From contig NZ_CP171821.2 in the NCBI RefSeq assembly GCF_028401415.2, positions 4,154,001 through 4,218,000 on the forward strand: a stretch of DNA of 64,000 nucleotides. Direction: 5' to 3'. A program made the position numbers and the translations under genes. Positions 16,285-27,061 of the stretch are shown in pieces. Every line of letters begins with the position of its first letter. The stretch's first letter is position 1. A model generated the notes under the pieces. That model did not search any database and had not been told where the DNA came from. It was given only the letters and a program-made list of their open reading frames with translations. This stretch comes from Glaciecola sp028401415. GTDB lineage: Bacteria; Pseudomonadota; Gammaproteobacteria; Enterobacterales; Alteromonadaceae.

Positions 16285-18870
16285 ATGCGTTTAGACAAAT
16301 TCACAAGCAAATTTCAGCTTGCTATATCCGACGCCCAGTCTCTTGCTTTGGGCAGGGATAATCAATACATAGAGCCTGTCCACCTTTTATCTGCGCTGCT
16401 TAATCAGGAAGGGGGAAGTGTTCGCCCACTTTTTGATCAGACAAACCTGAACGTCAATAGCCTGCGCTCTACCTTAGCTGAAGCCATTGACAAGCTGCCA
16501 AAAATTCAAGGTTTCGGGGGCGATGTTCAGCTAGGTCGTGAGACAGTCAAACTGCTAAACATGAGCGATAAAATATCTCAGCAGCGAAAAGATGACTACA
16601 TTACATCTGAAATATTTGTGCTGGCAGCCGTTCAAGATAGCGGCTCACTTGGCAATTTACTCAAACAGCTCGGACTTAATCAAAAACAGGTTGAAGACGC
16701 CATAGAGAAAATTCGTGGCGGTCAAAAGGTCACGGACCAAAATGCCGAAGATGTGCGTCAAGCACTCGAAAAGTACACCTTAGATCTCACTGAAAGAGCA
16801 GAGCAAGGAAAACTCGATCCCGTGATTGGTCGGGATGACGAAATACGACGAACCGTTCAGGTGCTTCAAAGACGCACCAAAAACAATCCCGTGCTGATTG
16901 GGGAGCCTGGTGTGGGCAAAACAGCAATTGTTGAAGGTTTAGCGCAGCGCATTATTAATTCGGAGGTACCAGAGGGGCTCAAGAATAAACGAGTTCTTTC
17001 GCTTGACATGGGTGCCTTACTGGCAGGGGCGAAGTACCGAGGCGAATTTGAGGAACGATTAAAAGCGGTCCTCAATGAACTTAGTAAAGAAGAGGGGCGG
17101 GTTATTCTCTTCATTGATGAGTTACATACGATGGTTGGCGCAGGTAAAGGTGAAGGGGCAATGGACGCGGGTAATATGCTTAAACCAGCCTTGGCTCGAG
17201 GAGAGCTTCATTGTGTTGGCGCAACCACGCTAGATGAGTACCGACAGTACATTGAAAAAGATGCAGCCTTGGAAAGACGGTTTCAAAAGGTTCAAGTCGA
17301 TCAGCCTAGTGTCGAGGATACAATAGCCATTCTCAGGGGCTTAAAAGAGCGGTATGAACTGCATCATTCAGTTGATATAACCGATCCGGCTATTGTTGCC
17401 GCTGCTAGCCTATCTCACCGCTACATCAGCGATAGACAACTACCCGATAAGGCGATTGATTTAATCGACGAGGCTGCATCGAGTATTCGCATGCAAATCG
17501 ATTCAAAGCCAGAAGAGATGGATAAGCTCGAGCGCCGAATTATTCAACTTAAACTTGAGGAGCAAGCGCTCGCCAAAGAAACAGATTCTGGAAGTTTAAA
17601 ACGATTAGAAAGTATTGAACTGGAGCGTGAACAGCTTGAATTCAAATTTGCAGAGCTAGAGACAGTTTGGAATAAAGAAAAAGATGCAATGCAGGGCGCG
17701 CAAGGCATCAAAGCTGAATTAGAGCAGGCAAAACTGGATTTAGACATTGCTAGGAGAGCATCGGACTTGAGTCGAATGTCTGAATTGCAATACGGTAAGA
17801 TTCCTGAATTAGAGCAGCGCCTTGAAGCCGCTAATGAGTCAGACACGTCTGAAAATTCACTACTGAAAAACAAAGTGACAGATATAGAAATTGCGGATGT
17901 GTTGTCTCGATGGACTGGCATTCCAGTGAGTAAGATGCTCGAAAGTGAAAAGGCAAAATTACTTGCAATGGAGGAAGTCATTGGCAACCGAGTGGTAGGT
18001 CAGCGCGAAGCAGTAAATGCGGTATCTAACGCAATCAGACGCTCTCGTTCTGGACTTGCTGACCCAAATAAACCTACGGGCTCATTTTTATTTCTGGGGC
18101 CAACGGGGGTGGGTAAAACCGAGTTAAGTAAAGCGTTGGCCAGTTTTATGTTTGATTCTGAGCAAGCACTTATTCGAATTGATATGTCTGAGTTTATGGA
18201 AAAACACTCGGTTGCACGTCTAGTTGGCGCGCCTCCCGGCTATGTTGGGTATGAAGAGGGTGGCTATTTAACTGAGGCAGTTCGTCGTAAACCGTATTCC
18301 GTTATTTTGTTGGATGAAGTGGAAAAAGCACACCCCGATGTATTTAATATTTTGTTACAGGTGCTTGACGATGGTCGACTGACAGATGGACAAGGGCGAA
18401 CCGTCGACTTTAAAAATACGCTGATAATCATGACATCGAACTTGGGCTCTGATCGAATCCAAGCGCAAGTAGGAACAGATGAACAGAATGAGGCCAGTTA
18501 TGCTCAAATGAAAAGCAGCGTCATGGAGGTGGTTGGCAGCCATTTCCGACCAGAATTTATTAACCGTGTGGATGATATTGTCGTCTTTCATTCGTTAGAT
18601 AAAGCACAGATAAAAGCCATTGCAAAAATACAGTTAGCAGGGTTACGACAACGCGTACACGAAATGGGTATGAAGTTTGAGATAAGTGGCGCTGCCTTAG
18701 ATAAAATCGCTGAGGCAGGTTTCGACCCTGTTTATGGCGCCAGACCGTTAAAGCGAGCTATTCAGACTAATATCGAAAATCCATTGGCAGAAAAGTTACT
18801 TGCAGGGGAGTTTTCTGGAGACCATGGGATACGAATTGACGCGGAAAATGGGCAGGTCATCATTAACTGA
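16285..18870 (+). CDS. clpB: ATP-dependent chaperone ClpB
   Basis: ClpB is a hexameric AAA+ disaggregase that works with DnaK to rescue aggregated proteins. The start was set at ATG 16285 (MRLDKFTSKFQLAISDAQSLAL), which has a good AGGAG site; the protein is 861 aa, normal. Domains in order: N-terminal Clp repeat domain (1-145), AAA1 with Walker A GEPGVGKT and Walker B VILFIDELHT, a middle coiled-coil domain (about 400-520), AAA2 with GPTGVGKT and SVILLDEVEKAHPD, and a C-terminal small domain. A sigma-32 promoter is visible upstream. Confidence 0.97.
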   Translation: MRLDKFTSKFQLAISDAQSLALGRDNQYIEPVHLLSALLNQEGGSVRPLFDQTNLNVNSLRSTLAEAIDKLPKIQGFGGDVQLGRETVKLLNMSDKISQQRKDDYITSEIFVLAAVQDSGSLGNLLKQLGLNQKQVEDAIEKIRGGQKVTDQNAEDVRQALEKYTLDLTERAEQGKLDPVIGRDDEIRRTVQVLQRRTKNNPVLIGEPGVGKTAIVEGLAQRIINSEVPEGLKNKRVLSLDMGALLAGAKYRGEFEERLKAVLNELSKEEGRVILFIDELHTMVGAGKGEGAMDAGNMLKPALARGELHCVGATTLDEYRQYIEKDAALERRFQKVQVDQPSVEDTIAILRGLKERYELHHSVDITDPAIVAAASLSHRYISDRQLPDKAIDLIDEAASSIRMQIDSKPEEMDKLERRIIQLKLEEQALAKETDSGSLKRLESIELEREQLEFKFAELETVWNKEKDAMQGAQGIKAELEQAKLDLDIARRASDLSRMSELQYGKIPELEQRLEAANESDTSENSLLKNKVTDIEIADVLSRWTGIPVSKMLESEKAKLLAMEEVIGNRVVGQREAVNAVSNAIRRSRSGLADPNKPTGSFLFLGPTGVGKTELSKALASFMFDSEQALIRIDMSEFMEKHSVARLVGAPPGYVGYEEGGYLTEAVRRKPYSVILLDEVEKAHPDVFNILLQVLDDGRLTDGQGRTVDFKNTLIIMTSNLGSDRIQAQVGTDEQNEASYAQMKSSVMEVVGSHFRPEFINRVDDIVVFHSLDKAQIKAIAKIQLAGLRQRVHEMGMKFEISGAALDKIAEAGFDPVYGARPLKRAIQTNIENPLAEKLLAGEFSGDHGIRIDAENGQVIIN

Positions 18871-18891
18871 TGAACTGCTTTTAGCTTAAAT

Positions 18892-21675
18892 CTACATTAG
18901 GTCATCAAGCGCTTTTTGTGCTTTGTCTCGGTCTAAAAATCTATCTTTAGATTGCACAGCTTCGGTAAGCAAGTTCTTGGCTTCAGTATGGCGTTCTAGC
19001 ATTTTTAGCGCTAAAGCTAGGTGATATTGAATTTGTGGATTATTTGAATCTAAGGAATATGCCTGCCTGAGAAGCTTAAGCGCAGAAGCAGGTTCATTCG
19101 CCTGTATTTCAAGATATCCCATCGTATCCAAAATGTTTGCTTGATCACCGCCTAAGTCAGATGCCTCGGAGACAAGCTGCTTTGCTAGCGCCAAATTTGA
19201 ATCACTTTTAAATGCAATTAATGCTAGATTGTTGAGCACCGCAGCACGGTTTGGATAGCTTTCGATTTTAGCGATAAACTCATATTGTTCTCTCGCTGAT
19301 GCGTAGTCTTGCATTAGCATCGCAATATCGCCAACAAGATTCCGGGTTACGATGTTATTTGGATATTTTTCAAGATGTAATTTTGCAAGGGTAATGAACT
19401 GCTCTGTTTCAACATCGTTTTCAATAGCAAGCTGGTATAGCTTGGTTAGGGCGAGTAAATAAGTATCATCGAGCTTGTAGGCTTCGAGGTAAAACCGATG
19501 TGCGGTTTCATAATCATTGTTTTTTCTTGCCAATTCACCGGACAATAGCTGAACAATTGGATTTCTTCCCCAATCACGCCTAAGGTTCGTCGCCAACGAT
19601 TCGGCGCTTTCAAAATCCTGTTTTCTCATCAGCAATTTAAGCTGTTCAAGCTTAGCGAGAAATGTATACTCTTGCTGCTTTTCTAGCTCGACAAGTGTTT
19701 TCATCGCGCCGTCAAAGTCTGAAGCTTCCACTTGCAACCTTGATAGTCTGACTAGCTTTTCAGGTTGTTTGCTCCAAAGACCATACAATATATTTAGCTG
19801 CGAGATGGCTTTATCAACTTTTCCCGTTTGGATCAGAAGGCGCGCTTGCTCTTCCAAGTAAACAGGAGCGAGGAAATGATTTCTTAAAAGTGCGTTTAGC
19901 TCCTTTATCGCTCCATCCAGGTCTCCTAATTGCTTGTAGGTTTGCACAAGTAACTCAGAAACGAACCGGTTATCCACTGTCAAACCAGCGGCCCTATCTA
20001 ATACTTCTTTTGCAGGCTCTGGCTTGGCTTGTGCCAAAAATGCTTGGGAGAGAAGCAAAGCATACGCAACGCTATCTCTATTGGCGGAATAGAGCGCTTC
20101 TGCAATTTTTTCTGCTTCCTCAAACTTCCTTAAACTAAGCATGCTTAAAGCTTTTAGCTCCAGAGCGTTAGCGAGTTTAGGCTGGGTAGCAAGTATCTGG
20201 TCTATAATAATGCCTGCCGAAACCGGCTCACCAGAAGCGATAAGAATTTCAGCCTTTTTAAGCAAACCGTCCATATCATCAGGGTTTTCGCTCAGAAATG
20301 TAGCTAAGCGTTCCAATGCCTTTTCATAATCACCAATCTGCTGCAACAGGTTTACGTGGAACAGTACAAAGAGCTTAGCGCTTTGATTACCAAAATTACG
20401 GTTGAAGATTCTAAGTGCCTGTTCATTTTCATTTCGAACCTCAAGTGAACGAATTTGTGCAAAAAGAATGTTTGGTTCATCTCTTCCAAACTCATCATCA
20501 ATTTCTTTCAACAATAAATCGCATTTACTGGCTCTTGGCGAGCGCATGTACAAATTGCAAAGCTTCAAATTAAGATTTAAATCGTTTCTGAATAGTGTTC
20601 GGTTTTTATCTAATAAATTTAGGGCTTGAAATTCTTGATCCATCGCGATGTAAGTATCGGCTAAAAGACTTATCGCATTCACATCTGTTTTACGTTGTGA
20701 CAAATACGATTCGAACTGCTGTGCCGCTTGCTCGTACTGACCATTGAGATAGGTAGCTAATGCTTGTACAAAAGATAACTCGGCCAAATCCGCTTTAATC
20801 TCGTCTGGTAGCAGTGATAACTGTTGGTTAATTTTGTCAAGAACACCTGTGGGCAGATTGCCGTCTATCTTTTCGTCTAGTTTGGCGAGCAAAACCAATG
20901 CAAAAGGGTCGTCGGGAGTGTTTTCGACAATTTGTTTGACCACCGTTCGGGCATCGTCGTGCCTGCCTGCTTTGATATAAGCGTTGGCAAGTGAGCGCTG
21001 AACTAGGGGGTCTGATACTGACATAAAGTTAGCCTGCTCAAACTTCTCGATGGCAAGCCCAAGGTCATTGTAGCTATTTGCTAGAACGCCCTGAGCATAA
21101 ACCGTTTTGTAATCATTTGGTGCTAATTGAGTAAGCTTCTCAATCAAAGTTAATGCTTTTTGTTCTTGACCAGTAAAAATATAATGATAAAAGACTGACT
21201 GCAGCACTCTATTATTATCGCCAAAGCGCAATAATGCTTCCTCGTAGTATTTATCTGCACTGCGTTCATCATTTATAGCAATCGAAGTGGTTGCTTTTAC
21301 CAAAAGTAAATCGAGCGCGTTAGCTTCATTTAAGGATGCATCATCAATGGAGAAGACTTCATTTGTATCATCAACGTACAGGTAGGACTTTGCCAGAGTA
21401 CTGATGATAAGGTTGGGATCTGCACCGGCTTGTAAAGCCTCCTCTAATTCTGTAATTGCAGCTCGAGCAAAGCCTTGTAAATACAATACTTTACCCATTA
21501 AAATCTTAGAAGGTAAATGATCATTATCCTCTTGCAAAGCATTCTTTAAGTGAATATACGATGCTTCAATGTCACCATCGTTATATTCAAGTAATGCTTT
21601 TTCATAATTACTCGATGCTTGGGCAAACCCATATCCACAAAAAGCAACCATTAAAACCAAATAAACGACTTTCAA
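18892..21675 (-). CDS. prsT: PEP-CTERM system TPR-repeat protein PrsT
   Basis: This 927-aa secreted protein is made almost entirely of TPR units from about residue 25 to the end, e.g. ALLEYNDGDIEASYIHLKNALQ, then YGFARAAI-type and ALKLLRQAYSLDSNNPQIQYHLALAL repeats. It matches PrsT, the large TPR protein that accompanies exosortase/PEP-CTERM gene sets. The start codon is TTG at 21675 with an AGAGGT ribosome site, followed by a signal peptide cleaved after FAQA; I see no clear lipobox although relatives are often called lipoproteins. It neighbours two PEP-CTERM-like genes. No exosortase gene is in the window. Confidence 0.85.
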   Translation of the reverse strand: MKVVYLVLMVAFCGYGFAQASSNYEKALLEYNDGDIEASYIHLKNALQEDNDHLPSKILMGKVLYLQGFARAAITELEEALQAGADPNLIISTLAKSYLYVDDTNEVFSIDDASLNEANALDLLLVKATTSIAINDERSADKYYEEALLRFGDNNRVLQSVFYHYIFTGQEQKALTLIEKLTQLAPNDYKTVYAQGVLANSYNDLGLAIEKFEQANFMSVSDPLVQRSLANAYIKAGRHDDARTVVKQIVENTPDDPFALVLLAKLDEKIDGNLPTGVLDKINQQLSLLPDEIKADLAELSFVQALATYLNGQYEQAAQQFESYLSQRKTDVNAISLLADTYIAMDQEFQALNLLDKNRTLFRNDLNLNLKLCNLYMRSPRASKCDLLLKEIDDEFGRDEPNILFAQIRSLEVRNENEQALRIFNRNFGNQSAKLFVLFHVNLLQQIGDYEKALERLATFLSENPDDMDGLLKKAEILIASGEPVSAGIIIDQILATQPKLANALELKALSMLSLRKFEEAEKIAEALYSANRDSVAYALLLSQAFLAQAKPEPAKEVLDRAAGLTVDNRFVSELLVQTYKQLGDLDGAIKELNALLRNHFLAPVYLEEQARLLIQTGKVDKAISQLNILYGLWSKQPEKLVRLSRLQVEASDFDGAMKTLVELEKQQEYTFLAKLEQLKLLMRKQDFESAESLATNLRRDWGRNPIVQLLSGELARKNNDYETAHRFYLEAYKLDDTYLLALTKLYQLAIENDVETEQFITLAKLHLEKYPNNIVTRNLVGDIAMLMQDYASAREQYEFIAKIESYPNRAAVLNNLALIAFKSDSNLALAKQLVSEASDLGGDQANILDTMGYLEIQANEPASALKLLRQAYSLDSNNPQIQYHLALALKMLERHTEAKNLLTEAVQSKDRFLDRDKAQKALDDLM

Positions 21676-21733
21676 TATATTTACCTCTAATTCAATTCGT
21701 CTATAGTATATTCGTGTTGAAGGTCGAAAACAA

Positions 21734-21757
21734 AAAAGGCCTCCGAAGAGGCCTTTT
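21734..21757 (-). terminator. Rho-independent terminator of the PEP-CTERM gene
   Basis: A 10-bp stem (AAAAGGCCTC / GAGGCCTTTT) surrounds a 4-nt loop. On the minus strand it reads as a GC stem with a UUCG tetraloop followed by a U-run, 16 nt after the stop codon of the gene at 21773-22696. Confidence 0.88.
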
Positions 21758-21772
21758 GAGCATTTTTACTTT

Positions 21773-22696
21773 TTATCGAAACTTACGCCCTGCTAGCAAG
21801 CCCACAGAGAACAGCATCAGCAATCCGATCGTGGCTGGAGAGCTAACCATCCCGACTGGAGATGTTTTCGCGAATACCAAATTATTGATGGCGCCAGACC
21901 CTGGCATGTTAACGACAAGTTTAGTTACATTAAACATGTTGCTGTAACTAACTCGTTCGTAGCCAGCATTACCTGTATTAGGCACACCCGCTTCTACAAT
22001 GCTGTTGTCTGCCAAATGGAAATATAAGCGAGTCGCAGCAGTAGGATTAGACCAGCCAGCTTCTACGTGCTCTATATCAAGAAAATCAAGACTTAAAATG
22101 CTTACTGGGTCAGCAAATTCAAACGTAAAGAATCCAGCTGGACGTTCACCTTCATCATCAGGAGCGGTGCACACGGTGCCTGAGCAAGTGTCGTTTTCAT
22201 GAATAATCATTGCGTTGCCGGGACGATTCCATACGTGTTCTAATGACTCGTACCAAGCTAAGCCGTCGCCGTTGTTTGGAAAATCAGCGTTTAGGTCAGC
22301 GTAATAGTCTTGATACTCTGTTAGTGGCTGATAGGGGGCGTCAGCCTCGCGAGTAAAATGATTGTTGCGGCTGCTATCCCAGTAAAACTCTAGGTCGTTA
22401 TCTCGAGATGCCCAATTATGAGTATCAAATGCCGATTGACGACCTGAGACATTATCACTGCCTGACTGTTCACATCCGCTGCCTTCAACTTGATTAGCTC
22501 CGTCTACGTCGCCATTCAAATTACATCCAGATATGCTCACACCCCAAGCGGCGTATTCGTTATCAATGATTTGTCCGTCTGCGATATGGTTACCGTTAGC
22601 GTCAAAATCAAAATCAACGATATGGACTCCTGCATGCGCTGCGGTTACTGTCGAAACACTTAATACGACCGCGAGTATGTTTCTAATGAGCGTCAT
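21773..22696 (-). CDS. PEP-CTERM-type secreted protein of unknown function
   Basis: This 307-aa protein has a signal peptide (residues 1-22, cut after AHA) and a C-terminal tripartite sorting tail: SSPAT, a hydrophobic helix IGLLMLFSVGLLA, and a basic end GRKFR. This is the PEP-CTERM architecture processed by exosortases, although the Pro-Glu-Pro box is replaced by SPAT. The mature part is rich in Asp/Asn with several Cys (CNLNGD, GSGCEQSG, CSGTVC) and reads like an extracellular beta-rich domain (FTFEFADPVSILSLDFLDIE). Function unknown; probably a surface or exopolysaccharide-associated protein. Confidence 0.85.
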   Translation of the reverse strand: MTLIRNILAVVLSVSTVTAAHAGVHIVDFDFDANGNHIADGQIIDNEYAAWGVSISGCNLNGDVDGANQVEGSGCEQSGSDNVSGRQSAFDTHNWASRDNDLEFYWDSSRNNHFTREADAPYQPLTEYQDYYADLNADFPNNGDGLAWYESLEHVWNRPGNAMIIHENDTCSGTVCTAPDDEGERPAGFFTFEFADPVSILSLDFLDIEHVEAGWSNPTAATRLYFHLADNSIVEAGVPNTGNAGYERVSYSNMFNVTKLVVNMPGSGAINNLVFAKTSPVGMVSSPATIGLLMLFSVGLLAGRKFR

Positions 22697-22962
22697 TTTT
22701 TAGTAACTTCCTTTATCTATTATTAATTTTAAGCCAGCTAGCAAAAACCGAACCAATATTTATTTTCCATATTTTTCAGTAAGTTAGATCTTTCAAATAT
22801 TAGGATCATGCATTGCTGTAAAAAAGATTGACAGATGTTACCAATGTGCAACACCTAAGTCAGCTTATTTATAGCAATCGAGGGGAATATTTTGACAGCA
22901 ATGTTGCGCATTACATTATTTTGCTGTTAATAAATACGGTATACTACCCAAAAGGGGGAAAC

Positions 22963-23763
22963 ATGACCGACGATAAACAAAAGCGACGAGGCATTTACTT
23001 ATTGCCAAATTTATTGACAACAGCTGGCTTGTTCTCTGGGTTTTATGCTGTCGTAATGTCGATGAATGCTAATTTCGAAAATGCTGCAATCGCAATATTT
23101 GTTGCTATGATCTTTGACGGCTTAGACGGAAGAGTCGCAAGAATTACTAATACTCAGTCAGCGTTTGGGGCAGAATATGATTCAATGGCCGACATGGTAT
23201 CCTTCGGTGTCGCTCCTGCTTTGGTTGCCTATAATTATGGATTAACTGATCTCGGTAAAATAGGTTGGTTAGCCGCGTTTATATATGTCGCTGGCGCAGC
23301 TTTACGATTAGCTCGATTTAACACGCAAGTTGAAACATCCGATAAACGTTTTTTTCAAGGGTTAGCGTCTCCCGCTGCAGCAGCGCTCGTTGCCGGGATG
23401 GTTTGGTGTGGCATGGACTATGAGATTAATGGCGACGATTTTGGCTGGTTGGTTGCAATAATCACTGGGTTGTCTGGTTTGCTAATGGTTAGCAACTTTA
23501 AATATAACTCGTTTAAGGAAGTAGATTGGAACGGAAAAGTACCATTCGTTGCAATTCTGGCGGTAATATTGGTATTTATTATTGTTGCCACAGCGCCAAG
23601 TTTGGTATTGTTTATCGTGTTTGTATTGTATGCAGTTGCAGGGCCGTTTAATACCTTTAAGTCAGTTGAAAATGTCACCCTTGAGGACGTTCTTGGAGAG
23701 CCTGAGGAAGATGCAGATTTTGATGAAGAAAAAATAGATAAAAGTAAAGAAAAACCTGAATAG
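22963..23763 (+). CDS. pssA: CDP-diacylglycerol--serine O-phosphatidyltransferase
   Basis: PssA makes phosphatidylserine from CDP-diacylglycerol and serine, the precursor of phosphatidylethanolamine. I chose ATG 22963 (MTDDKQKRRGIYLLPNLLT), preceded by AGGGGGAA; 266 aa. The CDP-alcohol phosphatidyltransferase motif D-x2-D-G-x2-A-R-x8-G-x3-D-x3-D is intact (DGLDGRVAR ... FGAEYDSMAD). Several membrane helices follow, and the last about 30 residues form a very acidic tail (EEDADFDEEK). It lies alone between two PEP-CTERM-like genes rather than in a housekeeping operon. Confidence 0.93.
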   Translation: MTDDKQKRRGIYLLPNLLTTAGLFSGFYAVVMSMNANFENAAIAIFVAMIFDGLDGRVARITNTQSAFGAEYDSMADMVSFGVAPALVAYNYGLTDLGKIGWLAAFIYVAGAALRLARFNTQVETSDKRFFQGLASPAAAALVAGMVWCGMDYEINGDDFGWLVAIITGLSGLLMVSNFKYNSFKEVDWNGKVPFVAILAVILVFIIVATAPSLVLFIVFVLYAVAGPFNTFKSVENVTLEDVLGEPEEDADFDEEKIDKSKEKPE

Positions 23764-23928
23764 AGTTACGAAAATCCATTATGATATTTTGTCAATTATT
23801 TTTACACTACGAATAGAGAAAAAGTGCAGCTGTTATTAAGTCTCTGAAATTATTGAGTTAATTATTTGGTTCGTATATTGCTTAACAAATAAAGATTTAC
23901 AATAATTTAACAACAGAGAAGAAGTTAT

Positions 23929-24495
23929 ATGTTATTAAAAAGAGTTTTGCTTTCACTGATTGCCTGTTCAGCTTATCTAGCATCAACAAACCTGCATGCA
24001 GCTATCATCAGCCACGACTTGAGCTACTTTGATGAAATCAATGTTTCTTTTAAGCTCAATACGGATAACGCAACTGTCGGGGCAGATGGGCTTGAAGCAT
24101 TTGACCTAGACGGCATATCAGAATTCGTCACCATCGACCTACCGTTTGACGATATCGGTGATACATTCACTGAAACAAGCTCATTCTCACAATTTGAAAT
24201 CTATTATAATAGCGCATCATTCAGTGGTGTTTTTTCCTTCTTACTTGAACTCGTGATAGACGGAAACTTCGTGCTTCTTGATTATGACGGTGAACTTGAC
24301 TATTTCGAAGCGTTTGTTGAGGATGCATCGGGAGTGGTTATCGTTGATGAAATTGGCTTGGGAACCGATCTCGAGACAATCACTTTGACGGTTGATTCTA
24401 GCGAACCTATTGCTGCGTCTGCTCCGACTTTAGGTTTTCTGGTAATGTTGTTTGCAAGCTGTGCAATGATAAATCGACGTCGGATTAATAAATAG
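23929..24495 (+). CDS. Small secreted protein with PEP-CTERM-like C-terminus
   Basis: This 188-aa protein has a signal peptide (MLLKRVLLSLIACSAYLAS..., cut after LHA) and a C-terminal tail: SAPT, hydrophobic LGFLVMLFASCAMI, and basic NRRRINK. The arrangement matches a PEP-CTERM variant anchor, like the protein at 21773-22696. The mature region is acidic (many Asp/Glu/Phe), with no Cys until the tail and no known domain. It is followed by a strong terminator (24542-24573). Function unknown. Confidence 0.72.
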   Translation: MLLKRVLLSLIACSAYLASTNLHAAIISHDLSYFDEINVSFKLNTDNATVGADGLEAFDLDGISEFVTIDLPFDDIGDTFTETSSFSQFEIYYNSASFSGVFSFLLELVIDGNFVLLDYDGELDYFEAFVEDASGVVIVDEIGLGTDLETITLTVDSSEPIAASAPTLGFLVMLFASCAMINRRRINK

Positions 24496-24541
24496 CTTTT
24501 TATGGTACAAGAAAGTACGAAGATAGGCTCAATTACCACTT

Positions 24542-24573
24542 ATCAAAAAGCCTGTAGAAGCAGGCTTTTTGAT
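24542..24573. terminator. Rho-independent terminator
   Basis: A perfect 13-bp inverted repeat (ATCAAAAAGCCTG / CAGGCTTTTTGAT) with a 6-nt loop lies 46 nt after the PEP-CTERM-like gene. It isolates that gene from the rRNA operon promoters. Confidence 0.9.
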
Positions 24574-24623
24574 CCCTTATATTACCTAAATGAAAATTTT
24601 CTTATTTATTTTTTCAGTTTGGC

Positions 24624-24651
24624 TTGACGCTGAATTTTAAGTCTGTAGAAT
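24624..24651 (+). promoter_or_regulatory. rRNA operon promoter P1
   Basis: TTGACG (24624-24629), a 16-nt spacer and TAGAAT (24646-24651) are followed by a GC-rich discriminator GCGCGC, typical of stringently controlled rrn promoters. Confidence 0.8.
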
Positions 24652-24742
24652 GCGCGCTCGCTCAAACGCTCGATGCAACATAAATCGCAGTGTTTAAGCA
24701 GATTAAAGGCTGATTTATTTAACAAAAATAAAATAAAAAAGC

Positions 24743-24770
24743 TTGATATTGAATGCGGTTCGAGTAGAAT
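24743..24770 (+). promoter_or_regulatory. rRNA operon promoter P2
   Basis: TTGATA (24743-24748), a 16-nt spacer and TAGAAT (24765-24770) are preceded by an A-rich tract (24721-24740) that could act as an UP element. It lies about 170 nt before the 16S start. Confidence 0.75.
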
Positions 24771-24839
24771 ACGCATCCCGCTTGAGAGGGCAACCTCACA
24801 AGCCGCACAGTGAGCTGCGAATGCAGCAAGTAGTGCAAA

Positions 24840-24851
24840 CGCTCTTTAACA
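24840..24851 (+). promoter_or_regulatory. rrn leader boxA antitermination site
   Basis: CGCTCTTTAACA matches boxA, the NusB/NusE (S10) binding element of rRNA leaders. An equivalent site recurs before 23S at 27050-27061. Confidence 0.8.
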
Positions 24852-24857
24852 ATTTAT

Positions 24858-24880
24858 AACAAGACAATCTGTGTGGGCAC
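24858..24880 (+). other. Pre-16S processing stem, 5' strand
   Basis: This segment (containing ACAATCTGTGTG) is complementary to 26508-26530 downstream of 16S over about 23 nt with few mismatches. It forms the RNase III processing stem that encloses 16S rRNA. Together with P1, P2 and boxA it accounts for the gene-free stretch 24574-24942. Confidence 0.75.
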
Positions 24881-24942
24881 TCGTTAAGAGTGTCATACGA
24901 CAATTTATTTTTTGATGTTTAGAAAAACATCATTTCGATATT

Positions 24943-26477
<1,535 letters not shown>

Positions 26478-26577
26478 CCAAACGTCGACATTGATGTTTT
26501 TAGCGACGTGCTCACACAGATTGTTTTGTTATGAAAGAAGAGTTTAAAAGTAGCGAAGACCTACGAGTTTATTGTAT

Positions 26578-26659
26578 AGGCTTGTAGCTCAGCTGGTTAG
26601 CAGCCCTGCCCCGGTAGAAGGCGGTGAGGTCGGCAGTTCAGATGAGAGACCGTCTAGAT
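26578..26659 (+). pseudogene. Degenerate tandem copy of tRNA-Ile
   Basis: An ~82-nt unit immediately before tRNA-Ile repeats its first 23 nt exactly (AGGCTTGTAGCTCAGCTGGT...) and its GGTGAGGTCGGCAGTTCA segment. The anticodon arm is replaced by unrelated sequence, and the T-arm 3' strand, acceptor 3' strand and CCA are lost. It cannot fold as a tRNA. It could be a decayed tandem duplication or a misassembly between rRNA operon copies. Confidence 0.7.
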
Positions 26660-26736
<77 letters not shown>

Positions 26737-26775
26737 ATCATTCGTGGGTGGGAATTACTTTTGAGACTGATGTAA

Positions 26776-26851
26776 GGGGCTATAGCTCAGCTGGGAGAGC
26801 GCCTGCCTTGCACGCAGGAGGTCAGCAGTTCGATCCTGCTTAGCTCCACCA
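26776..26851 (+). tRNA. tRNA-Ala (TGC)
   Basis: 76 nt with encoded CCA. Acceptor GGGGCTA pairs with TAGCTCC (one G-U), the anticodon TGC is at 26809-26811, and the T-loop GTTCGATCC is normal. It is the second spacer tRNA of the operon. Confidence 0.97.
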
Positions 26852-27049
26852 TTTACCACAAGCACTTGCTTTGCAAGTGGGCGTGTTAATTGGCTAAACC
26901 GCAAGGGGAACCTTGCTTGCCAATTATCTACTCGCTAAAGGAATAAATGAGACTTTGCGTCAGAAAGTGCAGTAAGCCTTAATGAATGGGCTCGGATGAG
27001 AATATTCATTAGGGTTTTTTTAAGCCTTAAATTAAGTGGTGACACTTAA

Positions 27050-27061
27050 TGCTCTTTAACA
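27050..27061 (+). promoter_or_regulatory. Spacer boxA before 23S
   Basis: TGCTCTTTAACA repeats the leader boxA. It lies in the 575-nt spacer between tRNA-Ala and 23S (26852-27426), which otherwise holds only structured spacer RNA and the 5' strand of the 23S processing stem; no gene is seen there. Confidence 0.78.

Noticed and set aside
17544..17987. A 147-codon minus-strand frame inside clpB, rich in Ser/Leu
   Set aside because: It is the antisense shadow of the Glu/Lys/Leu coiled-coil middle domain of ClpB; no independent signals.
18892..21675. PrsT as a lipoprotein
   Set aside because: The only early Cys is in VAFCGYG, which does not fit a lipobox, whereas AQA fits ordinary signal peptidase cleavage.
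22892..22945. TTGACA at 22892 and TATACT at 22940 as a pssA promoter
   Set aside because: The spacing is far too long for one promoter, and neither hexamer has a convincing partner at 16-18 nt.
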